A DNA stretch of 21,842 bases from HGM10611 sp964384805 (GCA_964384805.1 CAYLLO010000021.1:1-21842); one strand, 5' to 3'; counted from the stretch's first letter, positions 14,305 to 21,749 are shown. Made by a program: numbers and translations. The notes: a model not told the origin generated them from the letters alone.

Positions 14305-16457
14305 TACGCATTTTTAATTTTTAAAGCAATTAAAGTCATATCATCTGTGGTTTTAAGTTTTTGTTTAAGCGTATAATTAAGAAGCTCATATACAATTTTT
14401 TGAGGTGTTTCCTCTTTTATTTTTAAGAGAAAATTTTCTAATGCTTTATCTTCTATAATGTTTTCAAATACTCCATCACTACTCATTAAAATCAAATCAT
14501 CATCTTCCACATTATACTGATAATTTTCAATACTATCATCAATTCCAAATGGCAAATTTTGATTAACAATTTTTTCGATTTTACCATCTTTTTTTATAAT
14601 ATAAGTAGTAGTTCCACCCATTTTATAAAACTTAGCTTCTTTAGTATATCGATTTATTTCTAATAAATCCAAAGTAGCATATTTCTCTAAATATTCTTGA
14701 ATGGCATAAAATGTATTCAAGATTTCTAGGGAAGTAGAGGAATTTAAATTTAAATCTACAATGTCATTTATTAAACTCAGTGTTGTATTACTTTCATAAA
14801 AAGCACTAAAACCTTTTCCCATACCATCAGATATTGCCGTCACAAATTTTCCATTTTTCAAATCTTTAATTAAATAATTATCTCCACAAATATGATTTCC
14901 TTCACTTGATAATGATCCATAACCATATACAATTTCGACTTTTATTTCGGGAATTACTTGAAAAAATATTACATCTTCCTCTACTGTTTCCTGATTTATA
15001 CTAACTGGTAATTTTAATACATTCGAAATTAAATCTTTTAATTCTACTACTATAGTCGCAGAATCTCCATTTCTAATTCCAATAGTTAATAAAAAATCTT
15101 TAATAAATGAGCGTTTTACTTCAAAATAAGTAACTTCATATCCATAAGTTATTAACTTTTGTTTTAATGTAGTTATCAATTCATAACTTATTTCCTCTTT
15201 TGATATCATGTCTACCGCATATTGTCTAATAGCACTAGCAACACCAGTAATTTGAGCTATCAAAGCGTTATTGTTAGATTTATTTTCTCCAAAATCAATA
15301 CGATAATTAAGGTTTTTAGCTGTTGTACATATACCTTTAGAATGATAGCATCCATTTAGAAATTCACGAAGTTCACTATTATATAAATCCTTTTGTAAAA
15401 TTAACAATTTAAAATAAGGATAAATAGTATTTCTATTTTGGTTAAAACACTCTTTTCTTTTAGGGCATAAATTGCAATGTCTTTGAACAATTGTTTTCAA
15501 TGCCTCACTTATTTTATCATTATACTCTTTAGATGTTTCAAAGCTTCGGGCAAACTTATCCAACATTTCAGCAAAGCTTAATACTTCATTGCTGACATTT
15601 TCAATAATTTGCGTATATATACCTTCTCTTATTACTTCTTCTTTTTGATATTTAGTAACCATAAATTTTTTAAATAATTCAAATAATAAACTTACCACCA
15701 TAACGGATAACATTAGTTCATCTCGATAATTGGTATTTAACAATATTACTAAAAGTGAAAAAGTATTAACTATCATAATGGGGTAAACAAAAGGAAGAAA
15801 ATAAAAAGAAACAATAAAAGGGACAAATAAAGCTTCTTGAATTTCAAAAAATACAACTTCAATAATTACCACTAACAAAGAATAAATTAAGGCATAAATA
15901 TTTTTCCATGCATATGCGGCATACATTGCGAAATAAATTGACAAAACAAAACCAAAATTAATACCTAAATTAATTTTTAATCCACCTAAAATACTAATCA
16001 AAATAAGCATAATTTCTGATATGGTTTGATTATATAAAACACTATCTATTTTTAATGCTTCAAACAGATTTTTTTCAAAATATATATACAACATTAAACT
16101 GATTATCATTAAACCAATAAATTTAGCTGGATCGGGCAAGCCTCTATATATAATAATATAAGTAGAAATATTTAATAATCCTACAATAATATACATATAG
16201 TAACCTTTACTAAACTTATTTATAATCCAAATAATAAATAAAATTAAAATTGATAAAATCCCAAAAGATATTAAATAGCTTGTCCCAGTAAACAATAACA
16301 AACCTAAAAAACTAGCTGGAAGAATAGAATAGATATTTTTATAATCTTTTAATAAATAATAAAATAAAACGGGTATATAAAGCATAAATCCCACATCTAA
16401 TAAAACCGTCAAAACTGAAAAGAAAGCTACTATTATTAAGTTTCCTTTTTTAAGCAT
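14304..16457 (-). CDS. spoIIE: Stage II sporulation protein E (PP2C serine phosphatase)
   Basis: A 717-residue protein with about ten N-terminal membrane helices (to about 270), a central region with a Cys cluster (Cys328, Cys331, Cys337, then Cys370, Cys377) and a C-terminal PP2C-type phosphatase (about 510-717). Metal-binding Asp motifs are complete: GDNY (Asp526), SDGMGKG (Asp544), SSDGVFE (Asp661) and TTDDMT (Asp705-706). In Bacillus, SpoIIE binds FtsZ at the polar septum and dephosphorylates SpoIIAA to activate sigma-F in the forespore. This copy is about 110 residues shorter than the Bacillus protein. It implies an endospore programme, or a remnant of one. No other sporulation gene is in view. 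GAGAGGTGGT precedes the ATG. Confidence 0.93.
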   Translation of the reverse strand: MLKKGNLIIVAFFSVLTVLLDVGFMLYIPVLFYYLLKDYKNIYSILPASFLGLLLFTGTSYLISFGILSILILFIIWIINKFSKGYYMYIIVGLLNISTYIIIYRGLPDPAKFIGLMIISLMLYIYFEKNLFEALKIDSVLYNQTISEIMLILISILGGLKINLGINFGFVLSIYFAMYAAYAWKNIYALIYSLLVVIIEVVFFEIQEALFVPFIVSFYFLPFVYPIMIVNTFSLLVILLNTNYRDELMLSVMVVSLLFELFKKFMVTKYQKEEVIREGIYTQIIENVSNEVLSFAEMLDKFARSFETSKEYNDKISEALKTIVQRHCNLCPKRKECFNQNRNTIYPYFKLLILQKDLYNSELREFLNGCYHSKGICTTAKNLNYRIDFGENKSNNNALIAQITGVASAIRQYAVDMISKEEISYELITTLKQKLITYGYEVTYFEVKRSFIKDFLLTIGIRNGDSATIVVELKDLISNVLKLPVSINQETVEEDVIFFQVIPEIKVEIVYGYGSLSSEGNHICGDNYLIKDLKNGKFVTAISDGMGKGFSAFYESNTTLSLINDIVDLNLNSSTSLEILNTFYAIQEYLEKYATLDLLEINRYTKEAKFYKMGGTTTYIIKKDGKIEKIVNQNLPFGIDDSIENYQYNVEDDDLILMSSDGVFENIIEDKALENFLLKIKEETPQKIVYELLNYTLKQKLKTTDDMTLIALKIKNA

Positions 16458-16550
16458 ATTACCACCTCTCTAATATGTATATTATACTAACTTAAAAAAG
16501 AATATTTTGGCACTTTATGGGTTGAAAAGGAAAAATATTTTATAACATTC

Positions 16551-16579
16551 TTGTTTTTCTAAAATAATTATAGTATAAT
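16551..16579 (+). promoter_or_regulatory. Sigma-A promoter of the GNAT gene
   Basis: TTGTTT (16551-16556), 17-nt spacer, TATAAT (16574-16579), 24 bases before the start codon. The spoIIE side of this divergent region has a TATAAT but no good -35 box, so spoIIE expression may need an activator. Confidence 0.75.
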
Positions 16580-16603
16580 ACATACTAGAAAAGGAGACTA
16601 ACT

Positions 16604-17578
16604 ATGATAACTTATTTACCATATAATGAACAACATCAACAAGGAATGTATGAAGTTTTTTCACAATTAACTAAAGAAGAAATCTTCTTTAAAGAATTAT
16701 CTTTTGAAGGGTTTAAACGTACTTTATTTAATAACCAAGCATTTAAAGCCGAAGGGACATTTGTGGCTTTGGATAAAGAAAAAATTGTAGGATTTATTAG
16801 TGCTAATATTCGTGATGATAACCCTAACACATCAGGATATGTTCATACTTTAATTGTTAATAAAAACTATCGCCGTCAAGGAATTGGAAGTAATCTTCTT
16901 GACCTTGCCGAAAAATATATTAAAGATATGGGCAAAAGTTCTGTTCGTTTTGTTTTTTTAAGCGGTATTAATTGGCCTTGGTATATCCCTTATACTGATA
17001 AACATGAACACCCTGGTATGCCCGCAGTTAGAATGAATTCAGATTTCTATTTATTTTTATATCATCATGGATATGCGGTTAATAGCATTCATGAAGGATT
17101 CCATTTGCCACTATCACAATATAATCTACCTGCAAAAGTAGTTAAGCAAATGGAAATCAACAAAGAAAAAGGGTTAGTGGTAGAAGTATATGATCCTAAT
17201 AAACACTATGGCATTGATGAATTCTGTGAAATAATAAATAATCCTGGCTTTGCGGCATCTATTAAAAACAACTTAAAACGTGATGTTCCTCGTCCTTTCT
17301 TAGTGGCTGCCCATAACAACAAAGTTGTTGGGTGGACAGGTGCAATGTATACAGAGGAAACAGGTCGGGGACATTTAGATGGCATTTGCGTAGCTCCTAA
17401 TGAACGCGGTGGCGGACTTGGTAAAGGTTTATTTTGTAACTTATGCCATTATTTAAAAGAACACGGAGCAACCTATATGACTTTTTTTACAGGTCTTGAC
17501 AATCCTGCCCGTTATATTTACTTATCTGCTGGATTTAAAATTGCTCAAAGTTTTGCGGATATGAAAAAAGTATTTTAA
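16604..17578 (+). CDS. Tandem-GNAT acetyltransferase
   Basis: A 324-residue protein with two GNAT folds: N-terminal about 1-175 and C-terminal about 190-324. Each has an acetyl-CoA pyrophosphate loop: YRRQGIGSNLL (about 89) and the degenerate ERGGGLGKGL (about 272), after VHTLIV and LDGICV strands. The double layout resembles mycothiol-synthase-like proteins, but substrate and target cannot be told from sequence. AAAGGAGACT precedes the ATG. Monocistronic, with promoter and terminator of its own, and divergent from spoIIE. Confidence 0.85.
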   Translation: MITYLPYNEQHQQGMYEVFSQLTKEEIFFKELSFEGFKRTLFNNQAFKAEGTFVALDKEKIVGFISANIRDDNPNTSGYVHTLIVNKNYRRQGIGSNLLDLAEKYIKDMGKSSVRFVFLSGINWPWYIPYTDKHEHPGMPAVRMNSDFYLFLYHHGYAVNSIHEGFHLPLSQYNLPAKVVKQMEINKEKGLVVEVYDPNKHYGIDEFCEIINNPGFAASIKNNLKRDVPRPFLVAAHNNKVVGWTGAMYTEETGRGHLDGICVAPNERGGGLGKGLFCNLCHYLKEHGATYMTFFTGLDNPARYIYLSAGFKIAQSFADMKKVF

Positions 17579-17584
17579 AAAAAG

Positions 17585-17616
17585 ATACAAACCTAAATGG
17601 TTTGTATTTTTTTATT
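17585..17616 (+). terminator. Terminator of the GNAT gene
   Basis: ATACAAACC pairs with GGTTTGTAT (9 bp, 17585-17593 with 17599-17607), 5-nt loop, seven-T tail. Confidence 0.9.
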
Positions 17617-17721
17617 TTAATCCTTAAAATACCTCTAATACCATCAATGCTTTTTCTTAACACCTAATATTCATCAGTTAATGCTAGTACTTACCTATGA
17701 ACCAATTTAATTATTTTTTAA

Positions 17722-17758
17722 AATAAAAAAAGAACGATAAAGTCTTTCTTATCATTCT
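17722..17758 (-). terminator. Terminator of the ABC binding protein/permease unit
   Basis: Minus strand AGAATGATAA pairs with TTATCGTTCT (one G-U), 8-nt loop, T-run tail. It lies directly after the permease stop codon, which shows the unit has no third gene. Confidence 0.85.
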
Positions 17759-17759
17759 C

Positions 17760-18509
17760 TTAATATTCTAAACTTTTTGATATTCCTTTAATTAATGTTT
17801 CACATATTCCTACAAAAACAATAATAATAATCGACCAAGCCAAAATTATATCTAATGCTATATTACTTTGGGCATTATATAAAGCTTTACCAATACTATT
17901 ATTAGTTTGTGATAGATATTCTGATGTTACCATAACTTTAAGCCCTAAGCCAAAAGTTTGAAAAAAAGATATAAAAATATATGGCAATAAATAAGGCAAA
18001 TAAACTTTAAAAAAAGCAATACAATGATTATTATTAACCATTTTTAATTCATCAACCAAATTTTGATCCATTGAATCAATAGCGCCTACAAGTCCCTGAA
18101 TAATAACTGGCACAGTTACTAAAATTGTTGTGATGATTGGCACAGTATTACCACCGACTAAAAGCCATATAAATATTGATATTGCTACTACTGGAATGGT
18201 CTTTAAAAATATTAAAATTGGTTTTAAAAAATGATAACTATTTTTATATCTAATATAAACAAAAACAACTATTAATGATACTATAAATGAAACCATTATC
18301 GAAAAAATTATTCTAACAATATCCCAAAAAATATATTTTAAATTTGCACTTTTACTAAAAATATCAACTATAGCTTTTAAAATCTGATCAATCGTCGGAA
18401 AAATCAAACTATCATCAGCTATCGTGCTAACAATTATCCAAGTTAATACTAATAACAATCCCCCTGATACTGAATAAATATAACTTTTATTCCAAATAGA
18501 ATTCTTCAC
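17760..18509 (-). CDS. ABC transporter permease, NitT/TauT (SsuC/ThiX)-like
   Basis: A 249-residue inner-membrane permease with about six helices. It has the binding-protein-dependent transport fold, including the cytoplasmic EELK/EAA-type loop (DELKMVNNNHCIAFFKVYLPYLLPYIF), where ATPases dock. It overlaps the binding-protein gene. The start is uncertain: a GTG 15 bases upstream (18524) opens a longer frame but has no ribosome site before it, whereas the GTG chosen here follows GGTGGAG at nine bases. No ATPase gene follows, and the terminator comes at once. Substrates of this class include nitrate, taurine, sulfonates, thiamine precursors and pyrimidine precursors; which one applies here is unknown. 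Confidence 0.82.
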   Translation of the reverse strand: MKNSIWNKSYIYSVSGGLLLVLTWIIVSTIADDSLIFPTIDQILKAIVDIFSKSANLKYIFWDIVRIIFSIMVSFIVSLIVVFVYIRYKNSYHFLKPILIFLKTIPVVAISIFIWLLVGGNTVPIITTILVTVPVIIQGLVGAIDSMDQNLVDELKMVNNNHCIAFFKVYLPYLLPYIFISFFQTFGLGLKVMVTSEYLSQTNNSIGKALYNAQSNIALDIILAWSIIIIVFVGICETLIKGISKSLEY

Positions 18510-19464
18510 TAGGTACCACTCCACCTATTTGTGCACCAAGTCCTAAAGCAATTAATTTTTGTGCATAATATTCAATTGCTGATTTTTCTTCAGCGGTTGT
18601 TTTTAAGTTAATCCAACAATTAGGAATAGCTTTTTCTAAATTAGCAGCCCCTACTGTTTCAAAACTTGTATCAATTTTAACTGCAGATGCCGCTAAAACG
18701 CTTGGTGTTTTATAATCTTCAATTTTTTCTAACACCTTTTCAATAAAAGTTAACGTATTGTTCTTTTTATCATCTGTTAATAATGATGTATTTACAAATA
18801 ATCCTGCTTGAGGAAAACTACTACCATCGCTTATTTTGTTCCATTCAACTTGTAAATCTATTGTATATATATCTTTTTTGTTTTTCAAAACACTAATAGA
18901 AGGTTCTGCGGAAACAATAATCTCTGCTTGTCCAGCCATCATCATTGAATTAGCAGTTGTAACAGCATCTACGTATTCAACAACTACTTTATCTTTTAAC
19001 CCATAAGCATCAAGTACTGCTTGTAACATAATATCAGGGCTTGAATTTTGTGAAAAAGCAGTAATCTTTTTATCCGCTAAATCTTCAATTGATTTAATTT
19101 CTGATAAACTTGCAATATAGAAATTTCCCCATACAATCGTTTTTACTAGTTTATAATTTTGATTATTAGCATAAAGTTTAGCCCCTACATTGACAGGTGC
19201 AACAATAAAATCATGTGTTCCACTAGTGAATGCGGCAACAAGGGGGTTAGCACCAGACACAATTTCATATTCTACTTGAGAATTATTATCAAATAAAGTC
19301 GCTAATGCTAAACTTGGGGTTCCGCTAGGAGCTAAAAATGAGTAAACATGATTATCAGTCTCATTATCATCTCCCTGCTCATCTTTTTTACATCCTACCA
19401 ACAATGTAAAACTAAATAGTAAAGTTAATACTAAAAATAAGTTTAATACAATTCTCTTTTTCAT
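18487..19464 (-). CDS. ABC transporter substrate-binding lipoprotein, NMT1/SsuA-like
   Basis: A 325-residue lipoprotein with lipobox LVGC (Cys25). The periplasmic-binding-protein type 2 pattern is clear: APSGTPSLALATLF near the start, DFIVAPVNVGAKLY, KKITAFSQNSSPDIMLQAVL and AEIIVSAEPS, as in NitT/TauT and thiamine-precursor binding proteins. It captures a small ligand outside the cell and passes it to the overlapping permease. It is divergent from a Crp/Fnr gene, whose probable operator is placed to activate this promoter. AGAGG lies eight bases before the ATG. Confidence 0.85.
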   Translation of the reverse strand: MKKRIVLNLFLVLTLLFSFTLLVGCKKDEQGDDNETDNHVYSFLAPSGTPSLALATLFDNNSQVEYEIVSGANPLVAAFTSGTHDFIVAPVNVGAKLYANNQNYKLVKTIVWGNFYIASLSEIKSIEDLADKKITAFSQNSSPDIMLQAVLDAYGLKDKVVVEYVDAVTTANSMMMAGQAEIIVSAEPSISVLKNKKDIYTIDLQVEWNKISDGSSFPQAGLFVNTSLLTDDKKNNTLTFIEKVLEKIEDYKTPSVLAASAVKIDTSFETVGAANLEKAIPNCWINLKTTAEEKSAIEYYAQKLIALGLGAQIGGVVPSEEFYLE

Positions 19465-19481
19465 ATTTTATACCTCTTTCT

Positions 19482-19510
19482 TTGCAATTATATTATACTC
19501 ATGTTATAAT
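19482..19510 (+). promoter_or_regulatory. Promoter of the Crp/Fnr gene
   Basis: TTGCAA (19482-19487), 17-nt spacer, TATAAT (19505-19510) with an extended TG. Predicted transcription start near 19517. Confidence 0.8.
19492..19497 (-). promoter_or_regulatory. -10 box of the ABC unit, no -35 box
   Basis: Minus strand TATAAT (19497-19492) with no consensus -35 hexamer at 16-18 nt (CATATT at 17). Predicted start near 19485. Lack of a -35 box fits an activator-dependent promoter. Confidence 0.6.
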
Positions 19511-19518
19511 TAAAAATA

Positions 19519-19534
19519 TGTAACATTTGTTACA
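19519..19534. promoter_or_regulatory. Palindromic Crp/Fnr-type operator
   Basis: TGTAACATTTGTTACA is a perfect palindrome with the Crp/Fnr half-site layout TGTnA-N6-TnACA. Its centre (19526.5) lies 41.5 bases upstream of the predicted start of the binding-protein gene, the classic class II activator position. It covers about +3 to +18 of the regulator's own transcript, a position for repression. Confidence 0.7.
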
Positions 19535-19548
19535 AATTGGAGATTGGT

Positions 19549-20163
19549 ATGAAGCTTAATAACTTTGAGATATTTAAAGGCATACATAGTAGTGTTTATC
19601 AAAATGAATTTAAAATTATTAATTACAATAAAGAAACAGTACTTTTTAATGAAGGTGAAGAATGTAAATATTTATCATTTGTATTAGAAGGTACAATTAC
19701 CGTCAAAACATACTCTTTAAACGAAAAAGAAGAAATTATTAATACTCTTCTTCCTGGAGATATATTTGGCGATATTATGTGTTTTTCTACAAATAAAAAA
19801 TATATTGGTCATATAATATCTGAAAAAAATTCTGTTGTTGCACATATTAATAAAGATAAATGGATCCAACTATTACAATGTAATTCTAATCTTTTAAATA
19901 ATTTTATAGAAAGTATTGCCAATAAAACTTTTCAAACTAAAATGGAGAACAAAATTCTTGCCCATAAAAGTATTGAGGATCGTATATATTATTACCTAAA
20001 TACAAAAATTAATCACCCCAAAAAACCAGTTATATTTATAAATAGTGTAACCGATTTAGCAAAAATTTTAAATTTGCCTAGACCTTCTGTATCACGGAGT
20101 TTAAGTAAAATGGAGAAAAAGGGCCTAATAAGAAAAACAAAAAATAAGATAGAAGTTTTATAA
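19549..20163 (+). CDS. Crp/Fnr-family transcriptional regulator
   Basis: A 204-residue regulator: N-terminal cyclic-nucleotide-binding-like beta barrel (about 10-120; FNEGEECKYLSFVLEG, LLPGDIFGD), a long dimerisation helix and a C-terminal winged helix (about 150-204) with recognition helix RPSVSRSLSKMEKKG. The residues that hold cAMP in Crp are not evident and the Cys pattern of Fe-S Fnr is absent, so the signal is unknown. A TTG four codons upstream opens the frame, but GGAG lies there as the ribosome site for the ATG chosen. The gene is divergent from the ABC binding protein, with a single palindrome between them. The terminator overlaps its stop codon. Confidence 0.88.
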   Translation: MKLNNFEIFKGIHSSVYQNEFKIINYNKETVLFNEGEECKYLSFVLEGTITVKTYSLNEKEEIINTLLPGDIFGDIMCFSTNKKYIGHIISEKNSVVAHINKDKWIQLLQCNSNLLNNFIESIANKTFQTKMENKILAHKSIEDRIYYYLNTKINHPKKPVIFINSVTDLAKILNLPRPSVSRSLSKMEKKGLIRKTKNKIEVL

Positions 20164-20182
20164 AACTTCTATCTTATTTATT
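20143..20182 (+). terminator. Terminator of the Crp/Fnr gene
   Basis: A 17-bp stem pairs 20143-20159 with 20162-20178 and spans the stop codon at 20161-20163. An AT-rich tail follows, weaker in T than the other terminators. Confidence 0.65.
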
Positions 20183-20302
20183 TAACCTTATTTTATGAAT
20201 TTTTTTCACTTAACTTCCTAAGTTGTAATAAAAATCTTTCTAATATTTGTTTTTTTATATTTTTATACAACAATATTTTTTAGTTTATTTTAATAATTTA
20301 TA

Positions 20303-20373
20303 AGTTTAAAAATAACTTAATATAATCTTTTTTGTTATTTTTAAACTAAAATAAATAAAATATAGTTTAAAAA
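20303..20373. promoter_or_regulatory. Repeated AGTTTAAAAA boxes upstream of the Xre gene
   Basis: AGTTTAAAAATAAC (20303-20316) and its exact inverse (20334-20347) form a 14-bp inverted repeat. A third copy of AGTTTAAAAA lies at 20364-20373, between the -35 and -10 positions of the Xre promoter (TATAAT at 20376-20381). This layout suggests binding sites for the Xre protein and autorepression. Confidence 0.5.
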
Positions 20374-20399
20374 GTTATAATATATAGAGAGGTGATTAG

Positions 20400-20678
20400 A
20401 TGAATCGAAGTTTTGGTCAAAAAATCCGAGATTATAGAATCGATATGGATTTATCACAAAAACAAATATCTGATATGATTCCTATGAATCAATCTAATTA
20501 TTCTAAAATAGAAAGAGGTATACAAGAACCTAGTTTATTTCAATTACAAAGAATTGCAGAAATTCTTCATATAAGTATAGATATTCTATTAGGAATTGAT
20601 AAAGTAACTTTTAATAATGAAAAATTAGCAAATTTTCAAAAAGAATTAAATGACTTATATTGTAAATACTTTTCTTAA
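20400..20678 (+). CDS. Xre-family helix-turn-helix regulator
   Basis: A 92-residue DNA-binding protein. An HTH_3 domain covers about 5-62 (KIRDYRIDMDLSQKQISDMI, then NYSKIERGIQEPSLFQL, IDILLGI), followed by a short helical tail. GAGAGGTGATTAG precedes the ATG. It stands alone between the Crp/Fnr gene and the tRNA cluster. Small Xre proteins of this type act as cell-state or phage-type repressors; no phage or toxin gene is adjacent, so its targets are unknown. Repeated boxes upstream suggest autoregulation. Confidence 0.88.
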   Translation: MNRSFGQKIRDYRIDMDLSQKQISDMIPMNQSNYSKIERGIQEPSLFQLQRIAEILHISIDILLGIDKVTFNNEKLANFQKELNDLYCKYFS

Positions 20679-20686
20679 AAAACGAA

Positions 20687-20717
20687 AGCACATTACACTA
20701 GTAATGTACTTTTTTAT
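20687..20717 (+). terminator. Terminator of the Xre gene
   Basis: AGCACATTAC pairs with GTAATGTACT (one C-A mismatch), 4-nt loop, T-run tail. It sits just before the converging tRNA terminator. Confidence 0.8.
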
Positions 20718-20724
20718 TTTGTCC

Positions 20725-20751
20725 AAAAAAAGAACACAATTACGTGTTCTT
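20725..20751 (-). terminator. Terminator of the tRNA cluster
   Basis: Minus strand AAGAACAC pairs with GTGTTCTT (8 bp), 6-nt loop, T-run tail. It follows tRNA-Phe by about a dozen bases and ends the rRNA-tRNA unit. Confidence 0.85.
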
Positions 20752-20762
20752 AAATACAAAAA

Positions 20763-20838
20763 TGGTGGCTTGAGCCGGGATCGAACCAGCGACACATGGA
20801 TTTTCAGTCCATTGCTCTACCGACTGAGCTATCGAGCC
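20763..20838 (-). tRNA. tRNA-Phe (GAA)
   Basis: Full cloverleaf with anticodon loop CTGAAAA and encoded CCA. The acceptor stem has a C5-A68 mismatch (GGCTCGA against TCAAGCC). Last gene of the cluster. Confidence 0.95.
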
Positions 20839-20847
20839 TTGTCTAAA

Positions 20848-20923
20848 TGGCGGTCCCAACGAGACTTGAACTCGCGATCTCCAGTGTGACAGACTGGCAT
20901 GTTAACCACTACACCATGGGACC
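20848..20923 (-). tRNA. tRNA-Asp (GTC)
   Basis: Cloverleaf with anticodon loop CTGTCAC, acceptor GGTCCCA, discriminator G and encoded CCA. Confidence 0.96.
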
Positions 20924-20929
20924 AATTAA

Positions 20930-21005
20930 TGGTTGCGGGAGAAGGACTTGAACCTACGACCTCCGGGTTATGAGCCCGGTGAGCTACCAACTGCTCCACC
21001 CCGCG
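20930..21005 (-). tRNA. Initiator tRNA-fMet (CAT)
   Basis: Anticodon loop CTCATAA closed by three G-C pairs (GGG/CCC), and an unpaired C1-A72 at the acceptor end. Both are initiator hallmarks. CCA encoded. Confidence 0.96.
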
Positions 21006-21014
21006 ATAGAAAAA

Positions 21015-21105
21015 TGGCGGAGAAAGAGGGATTCGAACCCCCGCGGCTGTTACACCCTGTCGGTTTTCAAGACCGATCCCTTCAGCCAGACTTGGGTATT
21101 TCTCC
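21015..21105 (-). tRNA. tRNA-Ser (TGA)
   Basis: 91 nt with the long variable arm of class II tRNAs. Anticodon loop CTTGAAA, CCA encoded. Confidence 0.96.
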
Positions 21106-21121
21106 GTTTAATTAAAATTTT

Positions 21122-21198
21122 TGGTGGACCCAACAGGACTCGAACCTGTGACCAACCGGTTATGAGCCGGGAGCTCTAACCAACTGAGCTACGGGTCC
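21122..21198 (-). tRNA. tRNA-Ile2 (CAT, for AUA)
   Basis: Anticodon CAT with loop CTCATAA. The GGACC/GGTCC acceptor and this loop resemble known Ile2 (lysidine-modified) tRNAs, whereas the next gene matches elongator Met. The position between Met and Ser also fits Ile2 in the Bacillus cluster. CCA encoded. Confidence 0.85.
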
Positions 21199-21211
21199 TC
21201 ATAATTTAAAA

Positions 21212-21288
21212 TGGTAGCGGCGGAGGGACTTGAACCCCCGACCTCTCGGGTATGAACCGAGCGCTATAGCCAACTAAGCTACACCGCC
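21212..21288 (-). tRNA. Elongator tRNA-Met (CAT)
   Basis: Acceptor GGCGGTG/CGCCGCT and loop TTCATAC are nearly the same as Bacillus elongator Met. CCA encoded. Confidence 0.92.
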
Positions 21289-21301
21289 GTCTTATAAAAA
21301 A

Positions 21302-21377
21302 TGGTGGATCCAAAGGGACTCGAACCCTCGACCCCCTGCGTGCAAAACAGGTGCTCTCCCAGCTGAGCTATGGACCC
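21302..21377 (-). tRNA. tRNA-Ala (TGC)
   Basis: Anticodon loop TTTGCAC. The acceptor stem carries the G3-U70 wobble pair that marks Ala identity. CCA encoded. Confidence 0.96.
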
Positions 21378-21384
21378 ACATAAT

Positions 21385-21471
21385 TGGTGCCTAAGGCCGG
21401 GGTCGAACCGGCACGGTATTGCTACCACAGGATTTTAAGTCCTGCGCGTCTACCTATTCCGCCACTCAGGC
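21385..21471 (-). tRNA. tRNA-Leu (TAA)
   Basis: 87 nt with a long variable arm; anticodon loop CTTAAAA; acceptor GCCTGAG/CTTAGGC; CCA encoded. Confidence 0.96.
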
Positions 21472-21495
21472 ATACGTGTTTATAAAGAAAAAAGA

Positions 21496-21571
21496 TGGTG
21501 TCCCCGAGACGACTCGAACGTCCGACCCACTGATTAAAAGTCAGTTGCTCTACCGACTGAGCTACGAGGAC
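21496..21571 (-). tRNA. tRNA-Lys (TTT)
   Basis: Anticodon loop CTTTTAA, acceptor GTCCTCG, CCA encoded. Confidence 0.96.
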
Positions 21572-21581
21572 ATGTAAGAAA

Positions 21582-21657
21582 TGGTGCCGACTATAGGAAT
21601 TGAACCCACAACCTACTGATTACAAGTCAGTTGCTCTACCGATTGAGCTAAGTCGGC
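21582..21657 (-). tRNA. tRNA-Thr (TGT)
   Basis: Anticodon loop CTTGTAA, acceptor GCCGACT, CCA encoded. Confidence 0.96.
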
Positions 21658-21663
21658 ACATAA

Positions 21664-21739
21664 TGGTGGAGGATGACGGGCTCGAACCGCCGACCCTCTG
21701 CTTGTAAGGCAGATGCTCTCCCAACTGAGCTAATCCTCC
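21664..21739 (-). tRNA. tRNA-Val (TAC)
   Basis: Anticodon loop CTTACAA, acceptor GGAGGAT, CCA encoded. First gene of the cluster after the 5S rRNA. Confidence 0.96.
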
Positions 21740-21749
21740 ATATGTAGTA

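Noticed and set aside
16506..16526. Sigma-54-like TTGGCAC before spoIIE/GNAT
   Set aside because: The second element is at the wrong spacing and not TTGCA, and a good sigma-A promoter explains the GNAT gene.
20650..21179. Overlapping plus-strand open frames with motifs such as DLNLRPPGYEPGELP
   Set aside because: These are reverse-strand readings of tRNA genes, a well-known source of false proteins; the tRNA cloverleaves explain the sequence.
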